Assembly: GCA_028768525.1 (NCBI GenBank) | Contig: CP054837.1 | Coordinates: 3,282,001 to 3,346,000, forward strand | DNA from: Desulfobacter sp. | GTDB lineage: Bacteria; Desulfobacterota; Desulfobacteria; Desulfobacterales; Desulfobacteraceae | DNA length: 64,000 nt | Direction of reading: 5' to 3' | Shown here: positions 1-9,600 of the stretch, piece by piece | How positions within the stretch are numbered: position 1 is the first letter of the stretch | Layout of the letters: each line of letters starts with the position of its first letter | The notes under the pieces: model-generated | What the model saw: only the letters and a program-made list of their open reading frames with translations | Database searches by the model: none | Told to the model about the DNA's origin: nothing | Translations under genes and position numbers: made by a program

Positions 1-658
1 TCCGGGTGGCCATGGCCTTGACCAGGGCCATGTCATGGGTAATGGTAAAGCAGGTTATGGGATACTTTTCCTTGATCCGGCACAGCAGACGGGTGATCCG
101 GGTCTTGATCAGGCTGTCCAGGGCTGTCAGGGGTTCATCCAGGATGAGTAGTTCAGGCCGGGTGGCCAGAGATCTTGCGATGCAGACCCGCTGGTTCTGG
201 CCGCCGGATGCCTGAACCGGCTTTCGTTCCAGCAGATCGGTTGTCAGACCGGTATCCCGGATGAGCGGGGCAAGAAGGGCCTGCCGCTCTGACGGCCTGA
301 TCCCCCTGGCGGCCAGGGGTTCTTCAAGGGACCGGCGCAAGGGCTGGAAAGGGTTTAACGCCTGCACAGGATCCTGGAATACCATCTGGGTTTTTTTCAT
401 CAGCATCTTATGGTTCCTGTTGCCGGATCTTGTTATTTTCTTCCCCTTGAACATCAGGTGCCCCTCCTGAAAGGACTGCAGTCCTGCAAGGGCCAGGGCA
501 AGGGTGCTCTTGCCTGATCCGCTTTCGCCGATCAGGCAGAAGGAATCCCCTTTTTCCAGGGTTAAGCAGATCTGTTTGACTCCCCAGAACAGGGAACTGC
601 GGCCGAACCTGCGGGATTGTGCCCTGAAGGCGACGCCAAAATTTTCAATTTGAATCAA
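1..658 (-). CDS. Peptide/nickel-type ABC transporter ATP-binding protein (DppF/OppF-like), partial
   Basis: ATPase that would energise import of the ligand held by the binding protein encoded upstream. Visible in order: Walker A GESGSGKST, Q-loop region VFQDPVQALNP, signature ASGGQNQR (a variant of LSGGQ), Walker B LLILDEP and the switch histidine in TITHD. The start is a TTG at 658 that overlaps the previous gene's stop as TTGA, so the two are translationally coupled. The frame is open to the window edge, so about 219 N-terminal residues are present and the C-terminal part is missing. Family assignment is secure; the substrate is not known. Confidence 0.93.
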   Translation of the reverse strand, partial: MIQIENFGVAFRAQSRRFGRSSLFWGVKQICLTLEKGDSFCLIGESGSGKSTLALALAGLQSFQEGHLMFKGKKITRSGNRNHKMLMKKTQMVFQDPVQALNPFQPLRRSLEEPLAARGIRPSERQALLAPLIRDTGLTTDLLERKPVQASGGQNQRVCIARSLATRPELLILDEPLTALDSLIKTRITRLLCRIKEKYPITCFTITHDMALVKAMATR

Positions 659-1476
659 TGGGTCGGGCACAGGTTTTCCTCACTGATGCCGGTGCCGGAT
701 ATGAGCTGGCTTGTGTACTCATGTTCCGGGTGGTTAAAGAGGGCTTCCACATCCTGGGTTTCAAGGATGGTGCCCTGGTGCATCACCGATATCCGGTCGC
801 AGACATGGGCCGCCATGGCCAGGTCATGGGTGATGAGGATAAAGGCTGTCTGCCGGGTCTGCCTGAGCCGGGAAATCAGTTCAATGATCTGCAGGGCAAT
901 GGTGGGATCAAGGGCTGAGGTGACCTCATCCAGAATCATGGCACTGGGAGCGGCCAGCAGGGCCATGACCAGCTGGGCCCGCTGGAGCATGCCCCGGCTC
1001 CACTGGTGGGGGTATTGGCGGCACCGTAATTTTGGAGACGCAATGCCCACCTCTTCCAGCAGATGATACACCCGGTCCATGGATTGTGCAGGTTTGGGAA
1101 GGATGGAAAGGGCATCCCGGAACTGGTTGGCCATGGTAAATACCGGGTCCATGGCCGATTCCGGATTCTGGAGCACCAGGGATATCTTTGTCCCCCGGAA
1201 AGGGTCTGCGGCCCGTGCTGCATTGTCCGCCACATTGACGCCATCAATCAGAATGGCGCCGGATATAATACGGGCCGGGGCCTCCAGCCGGACAAGACTC
1301 CGGGCAAAAAGGCTTTTTCCGCACCCGGATTCCCCCACAAGCCCATGGATCTCCCCCCGGGCAAGGCAGAAATCCACATCCTTTAACAGGACCCGGTTCT
1401 CTTTTTTGGCCCGGACCGCCACGTTAAGCCGGGTGACGCTCAGAATGTTTGGGCCTGGCTGGTGTGTACCGGTCAT
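655..1476 (-). CDS. Peptide/nickel-type ABC transporter ATP-binding protein (DppD/OppD-like)
   Basis: First of two ATPases of an oligopeptide/nickel-class importer. It has Walker A GESGCGKS, a Q-loop in LVLQNPESAMDP, a degenerate signature SRGMLQRAQ, Walker B MILDEV and switch histidine LITHD. Most family members read LSGGM/Q at the signature, so SRG is unusual, and the Walker B is followed by V instead of P. I chose the ATG at 1476, 4 nt after the binding-protein stop; a TTG at 1494 would overlap that gene by 14 nt. No permease gene lies between the binding protein and the ATPases, so the membrane subunits must lie beyond the window edge or elsewhere. Confidence 0.9.
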   Translation of the reverse strand: MTGTHQPGPNILSVTRLNVAVRAKKENRVLLKDVDFCLARGEIHGLVGESGCGKSLFARSLVRLEAPARIISGAILIDGVNVADNAARAADPFRGTKISLVLQNPESAMDPVFTMANQFRDALSILPKPAQSMDRVYHLLEEVGIASPKLRCRQYPHQWSRGMLQRAQLVMALLAAPSAMILDEVTSALDPTIALQIIELISRLRQTRQTAFILITHDLAMAAHVCDRISVMHQGTILETQDVEALFNHPEHEYTSQLISGTGISEENLCPTH

Positions 1477-1480
1477 ACCG

Positions 1481-3052
1481 CTATTCTTTGCCAATGGTAT
1501 GGGTTAAGAGGTATTTTTCAGCCGGATGGATCCTGTATCCATTGACACGGTCTGACATGGCTGTGACCATGGCTTTGTGAAAAAGGACGATGACCGGGCT
1601 CTCATCATAGATGATCTTCTGGACCTGGTTGTACAGGCGGATACGGTCTGCCGGGTCAAAGCAGGTCCTGGCCTCCTTGAGCAGTCTGTCCAGTTCCGGG
1701 TTGGCATAGCCCATGAAATTTGACCTTGCCCCGGTCATGAACACATCTGAAAGAAATGCATCCGGATCTCCCTGGGGGGCGGTGTTCCACATCTGTAGGT
1801 TGAGGTGGACCCGGCCCTGCCCCATGGCCTGGTTGATGGGAGACCCTTTTTTGGTCACCCGGATGCCGGCATCAATGCCCACCCGGGCCAGCTGGGACTT
1901 GATCAGTTCCAGGGTCGGTTTCAATGCGGCCCGGGTTTCGTATGTCCACATCTCTATATGCAGGGGGTTATTGTCCTTTTCCCTTATTCCGTCACCGTCC
2001 AGATCCCTGGCCCCGGCCGATTCCAGAAGGGAAACCGCCTTTTCAGGATCATAGGGGTAAGGGGAAAGGTCTGTGCGGCACCAGGGCAGTACTTTGGGAA
2101 AGACCGACGCCCCCACTTTTCCGCCGATGCTGCCCAGCACTGAGTCAAGGATCTGGCTGCGGTCAATGGCGAAATTAAGGGCTTTGCGGATTATGGGGTC
2201 GGCCAGGGGGCCGTCCTTGACCCTTACAAAGAAAAAACAAAGCCGGGCTGTGGGACGGTGTTCAATCCTGCTTTTGCCCTGCTGCATCAGGCGCAGGGCA
2301 TCCAGTTCCGGAAAGTTGGTGGCCATGTCGATTTTACCCGACTCAAAGGCCAGCATCCGGGATACCGGATTTTTGATGATAAAAAGTTCAGCCTGCTCAA
2401 TTTTGGGAGTGCCGCCCCAATATCCGTCAAAGGCGGTGACAATGGTTTTCTCGCTGGGCACGATCTTTTTAAGTTTAAACGGACCTGTCGCGGCAAGTTT
2501 GTTTCCGGACGGGTCAACGATTGCCGTTTCCGGCGAGGTTAGATTGTAAATAAAGCCGGCATGGGGATGGCAGGTCTCCACGGTCAGGGAAAGGTCCCCT
2601 GTGACCTGGATGGATTTTATATCCAAAAGACCCTGGATCCGCTTGTTAAATCCATCGCTTTTTTCATCGATCAGGCGTTCAAGGGAGTTTTTCACCGCCT
2701 GGGCCGTCATCGGGGCCCCGGTGTGAAAAGAAATATTATCCCGGAGGCGGATTTCCCAGGTCTGGGGAGATAGATTCTTGAACCCCCGGGCCAGCCAGGG
2801 TTTCAGGCTCATATCAAAATCAAGGGCAAACAGGGTTTCCGTGATACCGGCCTCACTGGCATACCAGCCGTTTGACCCCCTTGCCGGGTCCAGGCTGGAA
2901 CTCGTGGGGCCAAAGGGTTTGGCAATGGTAAAAGAGTCTGCGCACAAGGCGATGGACGCCCACAGGCAGAGCACCAGACAGAGGACGGCCCTGCCGGGCC
3001 AGGCAAAAAGGCCCGGTCCGGCAGGGGAAGGTTGTGCATTTAAATTATCCAT
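1481..3052 (-). CDS. ABC transporter substrate-binding protein, family 5 (SBP_bac_5)
   Basis: Periplasmic solute-binding protein of about 523 residues for a dipeptide/nickel-type importer. The N-terminus has a signal peptide (hydrophobic core AVLCLVLCLWASIALC, then ADSF). The body shows family 5 landmarks: AWLARGFKNLSP-like wording, WEIRLRDNISFHTG and RKALNFAIDRSQI. The start is the ATG at 3052 with an AAGGA Shine-Dalgarno, 10 nt downstream of the receptor stop. The frame extends upstream into the receptor gene, but that part is not plausible coding. Clustering with a TonB receptor favours a metal complex or metallophore over plain peptides (inference). Confidence 0.9.
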   Translation of the reverse strand: MDNLNAQPSPAGPGLFAWPGRAVLCLVLCLWASIALCADSFTIAKPFGPTSSSLDPARGSNGWYASEAGITETLFALDFDMSLKPWLARGFKNLSPQTWEIRLRDNISFHTGAPMTAQAVKNSLERLIDEKSDGFNKRIQGLLDIKSIQVTGDLSLTVETCHPHAGFIYNLTSPETAIVDPSGNKLAATGPFKLKKIVPSEKTIVTAFDGYWGGTPKIEQAELFIIKNPVSRMLAFESGKIDMATNFPELDALRLMQQGKSRIEHRPTARLCFFFVRVKDGPLADPIIRKALNFAIDRSQILDSVLGSIGGKVGASVFPKVLPWCRTDLSPYPYDPEKAVSLLESAGARDLDGDGIREKDNNPLHIEMWTYETRAALKPTLELIKSQLARVGIDAGIRVTKKGSPINQAMGQGRVHLNLQMWNTAPQGDPDAFLSDVFMTGARSNFMGYANPELDRLLKEARTCFDPADRIRLYNQVQKIIYDESPVIVLFHKAMVTAMSDRVNGYRIHPAEKYLLTHTIGKE

Positions 3053-3062
3053 AAATTCCTTA

Positions 3063-5372
3063 TTACAGGGATACTGACACGGTGGCCATGACGGTCCGGC
3101 CCTGTGCCGCATAGTATTCATAATACTCTTCATCGAACAGGTTATCCACGGACAGGGTGAAGGCCAGTTTTTTACTGGGCCTGTACGTGACCTGGGAATC
3201 CACGACAAAAGAGTCTGAGTAGTCCTTATATCCGGAATCGGCATAGGCCGTCCGTTCATCCCGCATAACACTGTCAGAGTATCGCAAGTTGACAGAGGCG
3301 TCCAGCACGTCGGTAAAATAGCCTAACCAGAAGTTAAAGATATCGGTTGGCACCTCATCTACCTCTTTGCCAAGTTTACTTGCATCTGAAATCACAGTAT
3401 ATTCGGACCAGTGGTGGGTATAGTGGATCCCTCCCTTAAGGTTCCAGGGCAGGTTGGCTTCAATGCCGAGTTCAATGCCGTCAACTTCGGCCTCTCCTGC
3501 GTTGATCCGTTTTGATTCGTGAACAACGACGCCGCTGGTATTGGTATAACTGGTTGTCTGTGATGTAATCATGTCCTCCAGATTGTTCTGGAAATATGTT
3601 GCTTTGGCGCGCAAGCGTTTGTTCAGGAACTCCCACTCTGTGCCCACTTCCCAGGATGTGTTTGTGGTCGCCTTAAGATCCGGGTTTGGCGAACAGGTAT
3701 AGATTTCCCCCCCATTTACATATTCATAGTTGGCGATTCTGTAATACAGGGAGGGGGCAGTAAAGGATTTCCCGTAAGAGCCCCGCAGCACGCCGTTGTC
3801 CGTCAGCCTGAAAAGCACAGAGGCCTTGGGGCTGAACTGTCCGTCATCCATGTCTTCATAGGTCACATGGTTGCCGGCGTTATTTGTATATTCGGTATCC
3901 GTGCCCCACCAATGGTCATACCGTCCCCCAAGATACAGGGTGGTGGACTCAATGGGCGTATATTCCGCCTGGATAAACGTACCCCAGGTCAGGCTTTCCC
4001 CGGTTGTTTCATAATCAGCAGAGGCCCAGCTGTCCTTGTCACTGGCATTGAACAGGGTATATTTGGTGTCCGTGGCAGTCTCTTTTACCCCCTGGGTGCC
4101 CAGGGTTAAAAGAAACCGGTTGTCCATCAGGTGAAAGGTGCCGGACAAGTCTGCCTGAAGCAGATCGTTGTCTTTGACTGTGGTTTTGGCGCTTGAAACG
4201 GAATGTTCCTGGGTCTCCTTGCCATTGTATCCCACCAGGGCCGTGACATCCAGCTGGCCCGGCACGGAGTAGTCATAATGAAGGGTGTGGACATTGGATT
4301 CTTTTTGGTAGGTGGTGCCTGTAAACGAGGTGGCGCTTTGGTTGATCTCATAGTAGTTGCCACCATTCTGGATATAGACATCCCCGGCCCCGATGGCGTT
4401 GCCGCTGGCGTCCGTTAAATAGCTGTGGCCGCCGCTCCATCCATTTTCGAACTGGCTGATATTAAAGCTGTACCAGAGTTTGGAGTCTTCAGAAAGCTCC
4501 AATCCGGTTTTTATAAACGCCCCGTAATCCTCATACCAGTTTTCTCCCTGGGTTCCTATGATGGCCCGGGTATCACCGTTGGTGGGGTCAATGTCCGTGG
4601 CTGTGTTCGTCGCAATGGGGGTTGCTGGGTCCAGTGGCCCGACTACAGGGCTTGTCAGCGATCTGACAGTCGGGTTCGTTTCATACCCGTCCGTGGTCCT
4701 GTATTTAAAACTCATGGAGTAGAAAAATTTGTCTCCAAGTGTTTTATCCGCCCAGGAAAGATTTTCAGAATCGGTCGGGGAGAATGGGCGGTCGGCAATA
4801 CGTGCGCTGAAAAACTGGGTATTGTCGGTGCCGTAGGTAAAAGAGGCCTCCGCCTCCATATCATAGGGGATTTTGGTCTCATAATTGATGACACCGGTCT
4901 GGGCAAGGGTGCCGTAAAGGGAAGAAAAAGGTCCCCGCACCACCTCGATTTTTTCCACATCCTTCATGGGGATGGCGCCTGTGTTATAGTAATGGCCGTA
5001 ATCGTACCAGTTGAGCCCGTCAACCATAACAAGGGCCCTGTTGCCGCGGATCATGGGCCGGGACCAGTAATCGGCCAGGCCCCTGTACTGGCGCGGGTAG
5101 ATCCCTTCCGTCCGGAACAAGGGTTTAAAAGGGTGTTCCGAATTAAAGGCATCAATTTCATTTTCGGAAATCACGGAAACCGATGCCGGTGAATCCAGAG
5201 GCGCCTTGGGCGTTTTGGTGGCAATAACCGTCATCCCCTCAAGCTCGCAGCTCTTGTCAGTTTCGACAGCCCCCTGATCCGTGGACGGATCTGCCTCGGT
5301 TCCAGCCCAGGCAGGGGCGCATAGGGCCAGAGAGATTACAATACTACACAACAACAGTCTTACATGTTTCAT
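3063..5372 (-). CDS. TonB-dependent outer-membrane receptor
   Basis: Outer-membrane ligand-gated channel of 769 residues. A signal peptide (hydrophobic LLLCSIVISLALCAPAWA) is followed by the plug start (VIATKTPKAPLDSPASVSVI), typical plug wording (PMIRGNRALVMVDGLNW; VEKIEVVRGPFSSLYG) and a long barrel rich in alternating aromatic strands. It ends in a short strand VMATVSVSL; the last residue is Leu where Phe is commoner. It lies between a methyltransferase gene and the binding protein, so it is the outer-membrane entry of the same uptake route. The family is secure; the ligand (nickel, cobalt or metallophore chelate?) is open. Confidence 0.95.
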   Translation of the reverse strand: MKHVRLLLCSIVISLALCAPAWAGTEADPSTDQGAVETDKSCELEGMTVIATKTPKAPLDSPASVSVISENEIDAFNSEHPFKPLFRTEGIYPRQYRGLADYWSRPMIRGNRALVMVDGLNWYDYGHYYNTGAIPMKDVEKIEVVRGPFSSLYGTLAQTGVINYETKIPYDMEAEASFTYGTDNTQFFSARIADRPFSPTDSENLSWADKTLGDKFFYSMSFKYRTTDGYETNPTVRSLTSPVVGPLDPATPIATNTATDIDPTNGDTRAIIGTQGENWYEDYGAFIKTGLELSEDSKLWYSFNISQFENGWSGGHSYLTDASGNAIGAGDVYIQNGGNYYEINQSATSFTGTTYQKESNVHTLHYDYSVPGQLDVTALVGYNGKETQEHSVSSAKTTVKDNDLLQADLSGTFHLMDNRFLLTLGTQGVKETATDTKYTLFNASDKDSWASADYETTGESLTWGTFIQAEYTPIESTTLYLGGRYDHWWGTDTEYTNNAGNHVTYEDMDDGQFSPKASVLFRLTDNGVLRGSYGKSFTAPSLYYRIANYEYVNGGEIYTCSPNPDLKATTNTSWEVGTEWEFLNKRLRAKATYFQNNLEDMITSQTTSYTNTSGVVVHESKRINAGEAEVDGIELGIEANLPWNLKGGIHYTHHWSEYTVISDASKLGKEVDEVPTDIFNFWLGYFTDVLDASVNLRYSDSVMRDERTAYADSGYKDYSDSFVVDSQVTYRPSKKLAFTLSVDNLFDEEYYEYYAAQGRTVMATVSVSL

Positions 5373-5422
5373 TTACTTTTCCTTGGATAAAGTTAATAAA
5401 AAGAGAAAACAAACAAAGAGAC

Positions 5423-6181
5423 TCATTTGTTTCCGTAGACAACAAAAAATGGTGGTGGAGAATATCTGTCTCTCCCATAGGGGTTCACCCCGAAATACTT
5501 ATTGATGTCACAGGTAAGCACCTGCTCAAATCCGGCCTTTTCCATCAGGTGGCCTACATCCCTCAAGGTGACGCCCTCGTAGAGGGGAAGGGAAGGAATC
5601 AGGGAAGAATAGTGGGAAAAAAAGCGGCATGAGATCAATCTGCGGGTTCTGAGGAACCCTTTTGCCGTTTTTAGCACCAAATGGTGGATTCTGGACCAGG
5701 TGATATTGCGCCAATAACCGTCGGAAATAATGATGCGGCCCCCGGGTCTTAACACCCTGTGCCACTCTTTAACGGCTGCTTCTGGATGGGGGAGGGTCCA
5801 CACAAGATTCCGGGTGGTGACGACATCAAAGGAGTCGTTTTCAAAGGGTAGATTTTCAGCATCCCCGGTCCTGAAATCAACACAAAGCCCGAATTCTTTG
5901 GCTTTCTGCCGGGCTTGTCTTATCATGCCGGGGGAGATGTCGATGCCCGTCACTTGAAACCCTTCCTGGGCAAGGTAAAACGCCAGCTGTCCAGGACCGG
6001 TTCCTAGATCAAGGGCGCAAATTCCCTTGCCTTGGACATGGGACACCAAATCTTTGATGGTGGATTCCCAGTTTTTTACGGTTTCGACAGATTTTGCATG
6101 ATCCAGTTCGTAACTTGCGCTTCTCCAGTTCCAGTATCGTTCAATCCTGTTTTTAAGCTTGTCTCTGCCAAAGGCTGCCAT
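5423..6181 (-). CDS. Class I SAM-dependent methyltransferase
   Basis: Cytoplasmic methyltransferase of 252 residues. The SAM site is plain: motif I LDLGTGPGQLA, the acidic residue after beta-2 in VTGIDIS, GDAENLPF and DVVTTRNLVWTL (motif IV), then HRVLRPGGRIII. It belongs to the Methyltransf_11/UbiE-like class. As the first gene of the uptake operon, 50 nt ahead of the receptor, it may modify the imported ligand or make a metallophore; this is inference only. The substrate cannot be read from sequence. Confidence 0.88.
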   Translation of the reverse strand: MAAFGRDKLKNRIERYWNWRSASYELDHAKSVETVKNWESTIKDLVSHVQGKGICALDLGTGPGQLAFYLAQEGFQVTGIDISPGMIRQARQKAKEFGLCVDFRTGDAENLPFENDSFDVVTTRNLVWTLPHPEAAVKEWHRVLRPGGRIIISDGYWRNITWSRIHHLVLKTAKGFLRTRRLISCRFFSHYSSLIPSLPLYEGVTLRDVGHLMEKAGFEQVLTCDINKYFGVNPYGRDRYSPPPFFVVYGNK

Positions 6182-6213
6182 TGTTCTCTGCTCCTAGTCA
6201 ATCGTATCGTGCG

Positions 6214-6249
6214 GCATACCCAAAAAAAAACCACAAAGGTCCGGTATGC
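6214..6249 (-). promoter_or_regulatory. Inverted repeat in the leader of the uptake operon (candidate operator)
   Basis: A perfect 7-bp inverted repeat GCATACC / GGTATGC with a 22-nt spacer lies about 30-70 nt upstream of the methyltransferase ATG. Its position suits a repressor site or a leader hairpin. It does not match the NikR consensus that I know. The regulator is unknown. Confidence 0.3.
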
Positions 6250-6698
6250 GGTAAACGCCTGAACCTTCATGGTTAATTCTTTTAGATGCCCTAGGCAGAA
6301 CTCAAGCTGCTTCGGCTGATTTTAAAAATTGGACGAAATTGTTCTTTGCTTTCTAGCAAAAGTTGATTTTCAATATTAAACTGCAAAAGTTTAGTCAAGA
6401 AAAAAAGAACCTTTTGTCCATCATTGATGATGTTCAGAGAGATTATCCAATGATAATATATTGTGGCAGTCATAAAATGCCGAGGTTCAATTTACTTACT
6501 GATTCCCCCGTGCCGAGGCCGGGTCCATGCCTCCTTGGAAAAATGGAAAAAAGCGTCAACCCTCCCCTCTTCTTTGCATCGTATCCGGGGGCATGAGCCC
6601 TGGCAATACCTCTCTTCCGGCTTTTCAAGCTGCCGTTGAAATGTTACACTGGCCCTAATTTTCAATACCCGGTGCGCAAGTGCCAAAGAGAGGACATA
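6250..6698. other. Intergenic region between divergent transcription units
   Basis: About 450 nt without a convincing gene. It must hold the promoters of the minus-strand uptake operon and the plus-strand PPDK-like gene. At 6443-6456 there is an AT-rich dyad TTATC-caat-GATAA that is faintly Fur-box-like, but it is too short to call. An open frame begins inside the 3' end at 6636, but the GTG at 6699 with an AGAGAGGAC ribosome site is the better start of the next gene. Confidence 0.4.
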
Positions 6699-9600
6699 GT
6701 GAAGTCAAAAGCCCTTGAGGTCAATCTTTCCGATACGCGGGCCGAGGTGGCCGTGGATGAAAAATATGAACTGCTCCTGGATTTTTTCGACGGGTATGTG
6801 GGGATACTGAACCGGCTGGAAACCTTTTTAAAGGAACTCTCCCACCCCTACCGGAACTGGGGGTTTATTGTGACCGAGTCCAGGCATTTTGCCCTGCATT
6901 ATTTTCATCTGTACAAATCCCGGGACCGGGGGCGGCAGGCCATGGCCCTTTTCTGCGATATCTTTGCCGTGGCCTTTGAAACCGTGGACTCCCCCGACAT
7001 CAAGGCAAATGCCGCAGACAACCTCATGCTGGTCCTCCACCACATAGCCAAGGACGGCAAAGATGGCCTGGCCCGCTTCAAGGACCTTATGGTGCGGGAA
7101 CTGAACCACATACTCTCCTGGGGAGATGAGGATTTCTTTTATATTGTGGTCTCATATTACCAGCCTGACCGCATGGCACGGATTCTGGGGGAGGGGGAGC
7201 TGTACGGGGACTGCGGCGAACTGCTCCTGCCCCTGAACCGGCTGCTGATCCGGTTCTATGATGCCTCATTTGCCTTCTGGCTCACCCAGGACGATCCCAA
7301 GGTGTGGATGAGGGAGAATATTGACGAGTGGCGGCTGAGCCCGGAGATGATCGAATTGCTGGACACCGTTTCCCATGACCGGATCCGGGAGTGGCAGGGC
7401 CGGCTGGGAGAGGTCAAGTCCATGGATCCGGCCGGGGCGGAAGCCACGGCGGCCCTGACGGCCCTGCCCGGACACAGGGATGTGGTCAAGCTGTTCCGGG
7501 AGATGCCCCGGCAGATCCTGACCCTGGCGGACGGCCGGACCTACGGCAAGTATTTCAAGCTCACCTTCCTCTTTTATATTATCCATGCCTCCGGCCTTTC
7601 CATTATCCACCGGGAGGCCCTGGGGGACATCCACCGGACCCTGATCCGCCTCATCGGGGAGCGGGACTACAAAAAGGATATCCCCATTGTGGACCAGACC
7701 TTTGCCCTGCTCAAGGAGCATAAGGGCCGGTATCCGGGCACGGTGCTGGAGTGTATCCACAAAATCGGGGATGCGGTGTACAACACCGACGAAATTGAGC
7801 TGATCAACCATTTCATCGACCGGTCCGTGGACCACGGGTTCCAGTTTCCCATGATCCGTGGCACCGGAGACGACTGGCAGATCAAGGGTAACATGGCCCA
7901 TGTGAAAAATATCCGGGTTTTCCTCAACCTGGTGGGCAAGCACCCCAAAAAGTCCAAGCGCCTGCTTTCGGCCCTGATCACCTCCCTGGCCGTGGGCGGG
8001 GTGTTCATCCGGGACACCGACCTCTTTCCCCGGGATATTACCAAGTTCCTCAATACCGATATCGGGCCGGTGTACAACCTGGTCAAGCAGCTTTCCCGGC
8101 TGCTGCCGGCCTTTTTCAATGAAATCGGGGCCGAGGGGGAGCTGAGGGATATTTCCACCCAGCTGGACGAGGCCTGCTTCCGCCGGGACCGGCTGATTCA
8201 TTTTTTAAGGAAGCAGTGCCATGTGGAAAGTTCGTCGCGCATCGTGGAGTTTATCCAGGAGGTCATGGCCTTCTGGACGACCCGGGATAAATCCGCCCTT
8301 GCGCCCTATGTCCCCCCCTCCATCTATGGGGAAATCGAACCTTCGGGCAAATATGTGGACGGGCCCCACGCCATTTTCCAGGCCCTGGCCTATAACAAGC
8401 TGGCCACCCCTTCCGATTATCTGCTCACCTCCCAGGAGGAGCTGGAGGCCATGGTGGACCGGGTGGACGGGGTGACGGAACTGGACCGGACCCGGTCAAA
8501 GCTCATGCTCAGGTTTTTTAAACTGCTCAACCAGAAATACGGTACCGACAACCTGGATCTCAAAGACTACCTGGCCGCCCACAGGGCCGAAGGCCTGCCC
8601 GATCCATCGGATGCCATCACCGCCATGGGGGAGGATAACCTGGAAGCCCGGATCGAAAGCCTGTTGGCCTATATGGCCGAATTGCGTGACATTATCCTGT
8701 CGGACAGGGCCTTCCCCGTGAACGAGGCCATCTACCACAAACGCCACATCGCCGTGGACATCCCCTCCATGTACGGCTCCTACAGCGAGGCCAAGTTTGA
8801 CGCCCTGGGGCTGACCCTGAGGATCGAAAGCGTGGTCAATGTGCTTTTTGAAGACCTGATCAATTCCATTGACCTGCGGCTGATCACCAAACCCACCTTT
8901 GTGAGGATTTTCCGGGTTCTGAGGCTTTTCCGCCAGGCCCTGGCCCTGGACGGCATTGTCTCCAACAAGCTGGACACCCAGATGGAATTTCTAAAATATT
9001 CCATCAACATCACCACCTGTTCCTTTACCCAGTACCTGGATATTTTCAAGGGCTTTACCCGGGCCGTGGCCGATGCCGTCAACGATCATTTCAACAACCT
9101 CCACTCCCGGAATCTTTCCCACATCGACCGGCGCATCGGCCGGGACAAGATTCTGGACAAGTACCTGCCCCAGGGCTATGCCAAGAATACGGAGTTCAAC
9201 GCCAAAATGGCCAAAAAGCTGGACCAGCGGGTGGCGGACATTTTTTTCAGGGACCGCATCGCCACCTCCCTGGGCCTCCAGCAATTGGATGTTTTTTTGA
9301 ACCGGATTCTCAGCACCCTTTTCCGCCAGTCCGAGCGGCTCTCCCAGGATGAACTCTCCGCCCTGCTCAATTACGACCCCAAGGCGGCGATTTCCACCAT
9401 CGGCGGCGGCAAGCAGTTCAGCCACAACATTATCTACCTGGGCAACAAGGGGCTGAACCTGATCAAGCTCAAGGACCTGGGCGTGGCCGTGCCAAACGGG
9501 TTCATCATCACCACCGAGGTATTTAAATGCCTGGATCTCATTGATTCCTATATCCCTGCATCGGTGAATTTCAAACAGCTGGTGACCAAGATGCTGGGGC

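Noticed and set aside
6443..6456. Fur box upstream of the TonB operon
   Set aside because: Only a short TTATC-caat-GATAA dyad, about 260 nt from the first gene; too little for a Fur site in an AT-rich stretch.
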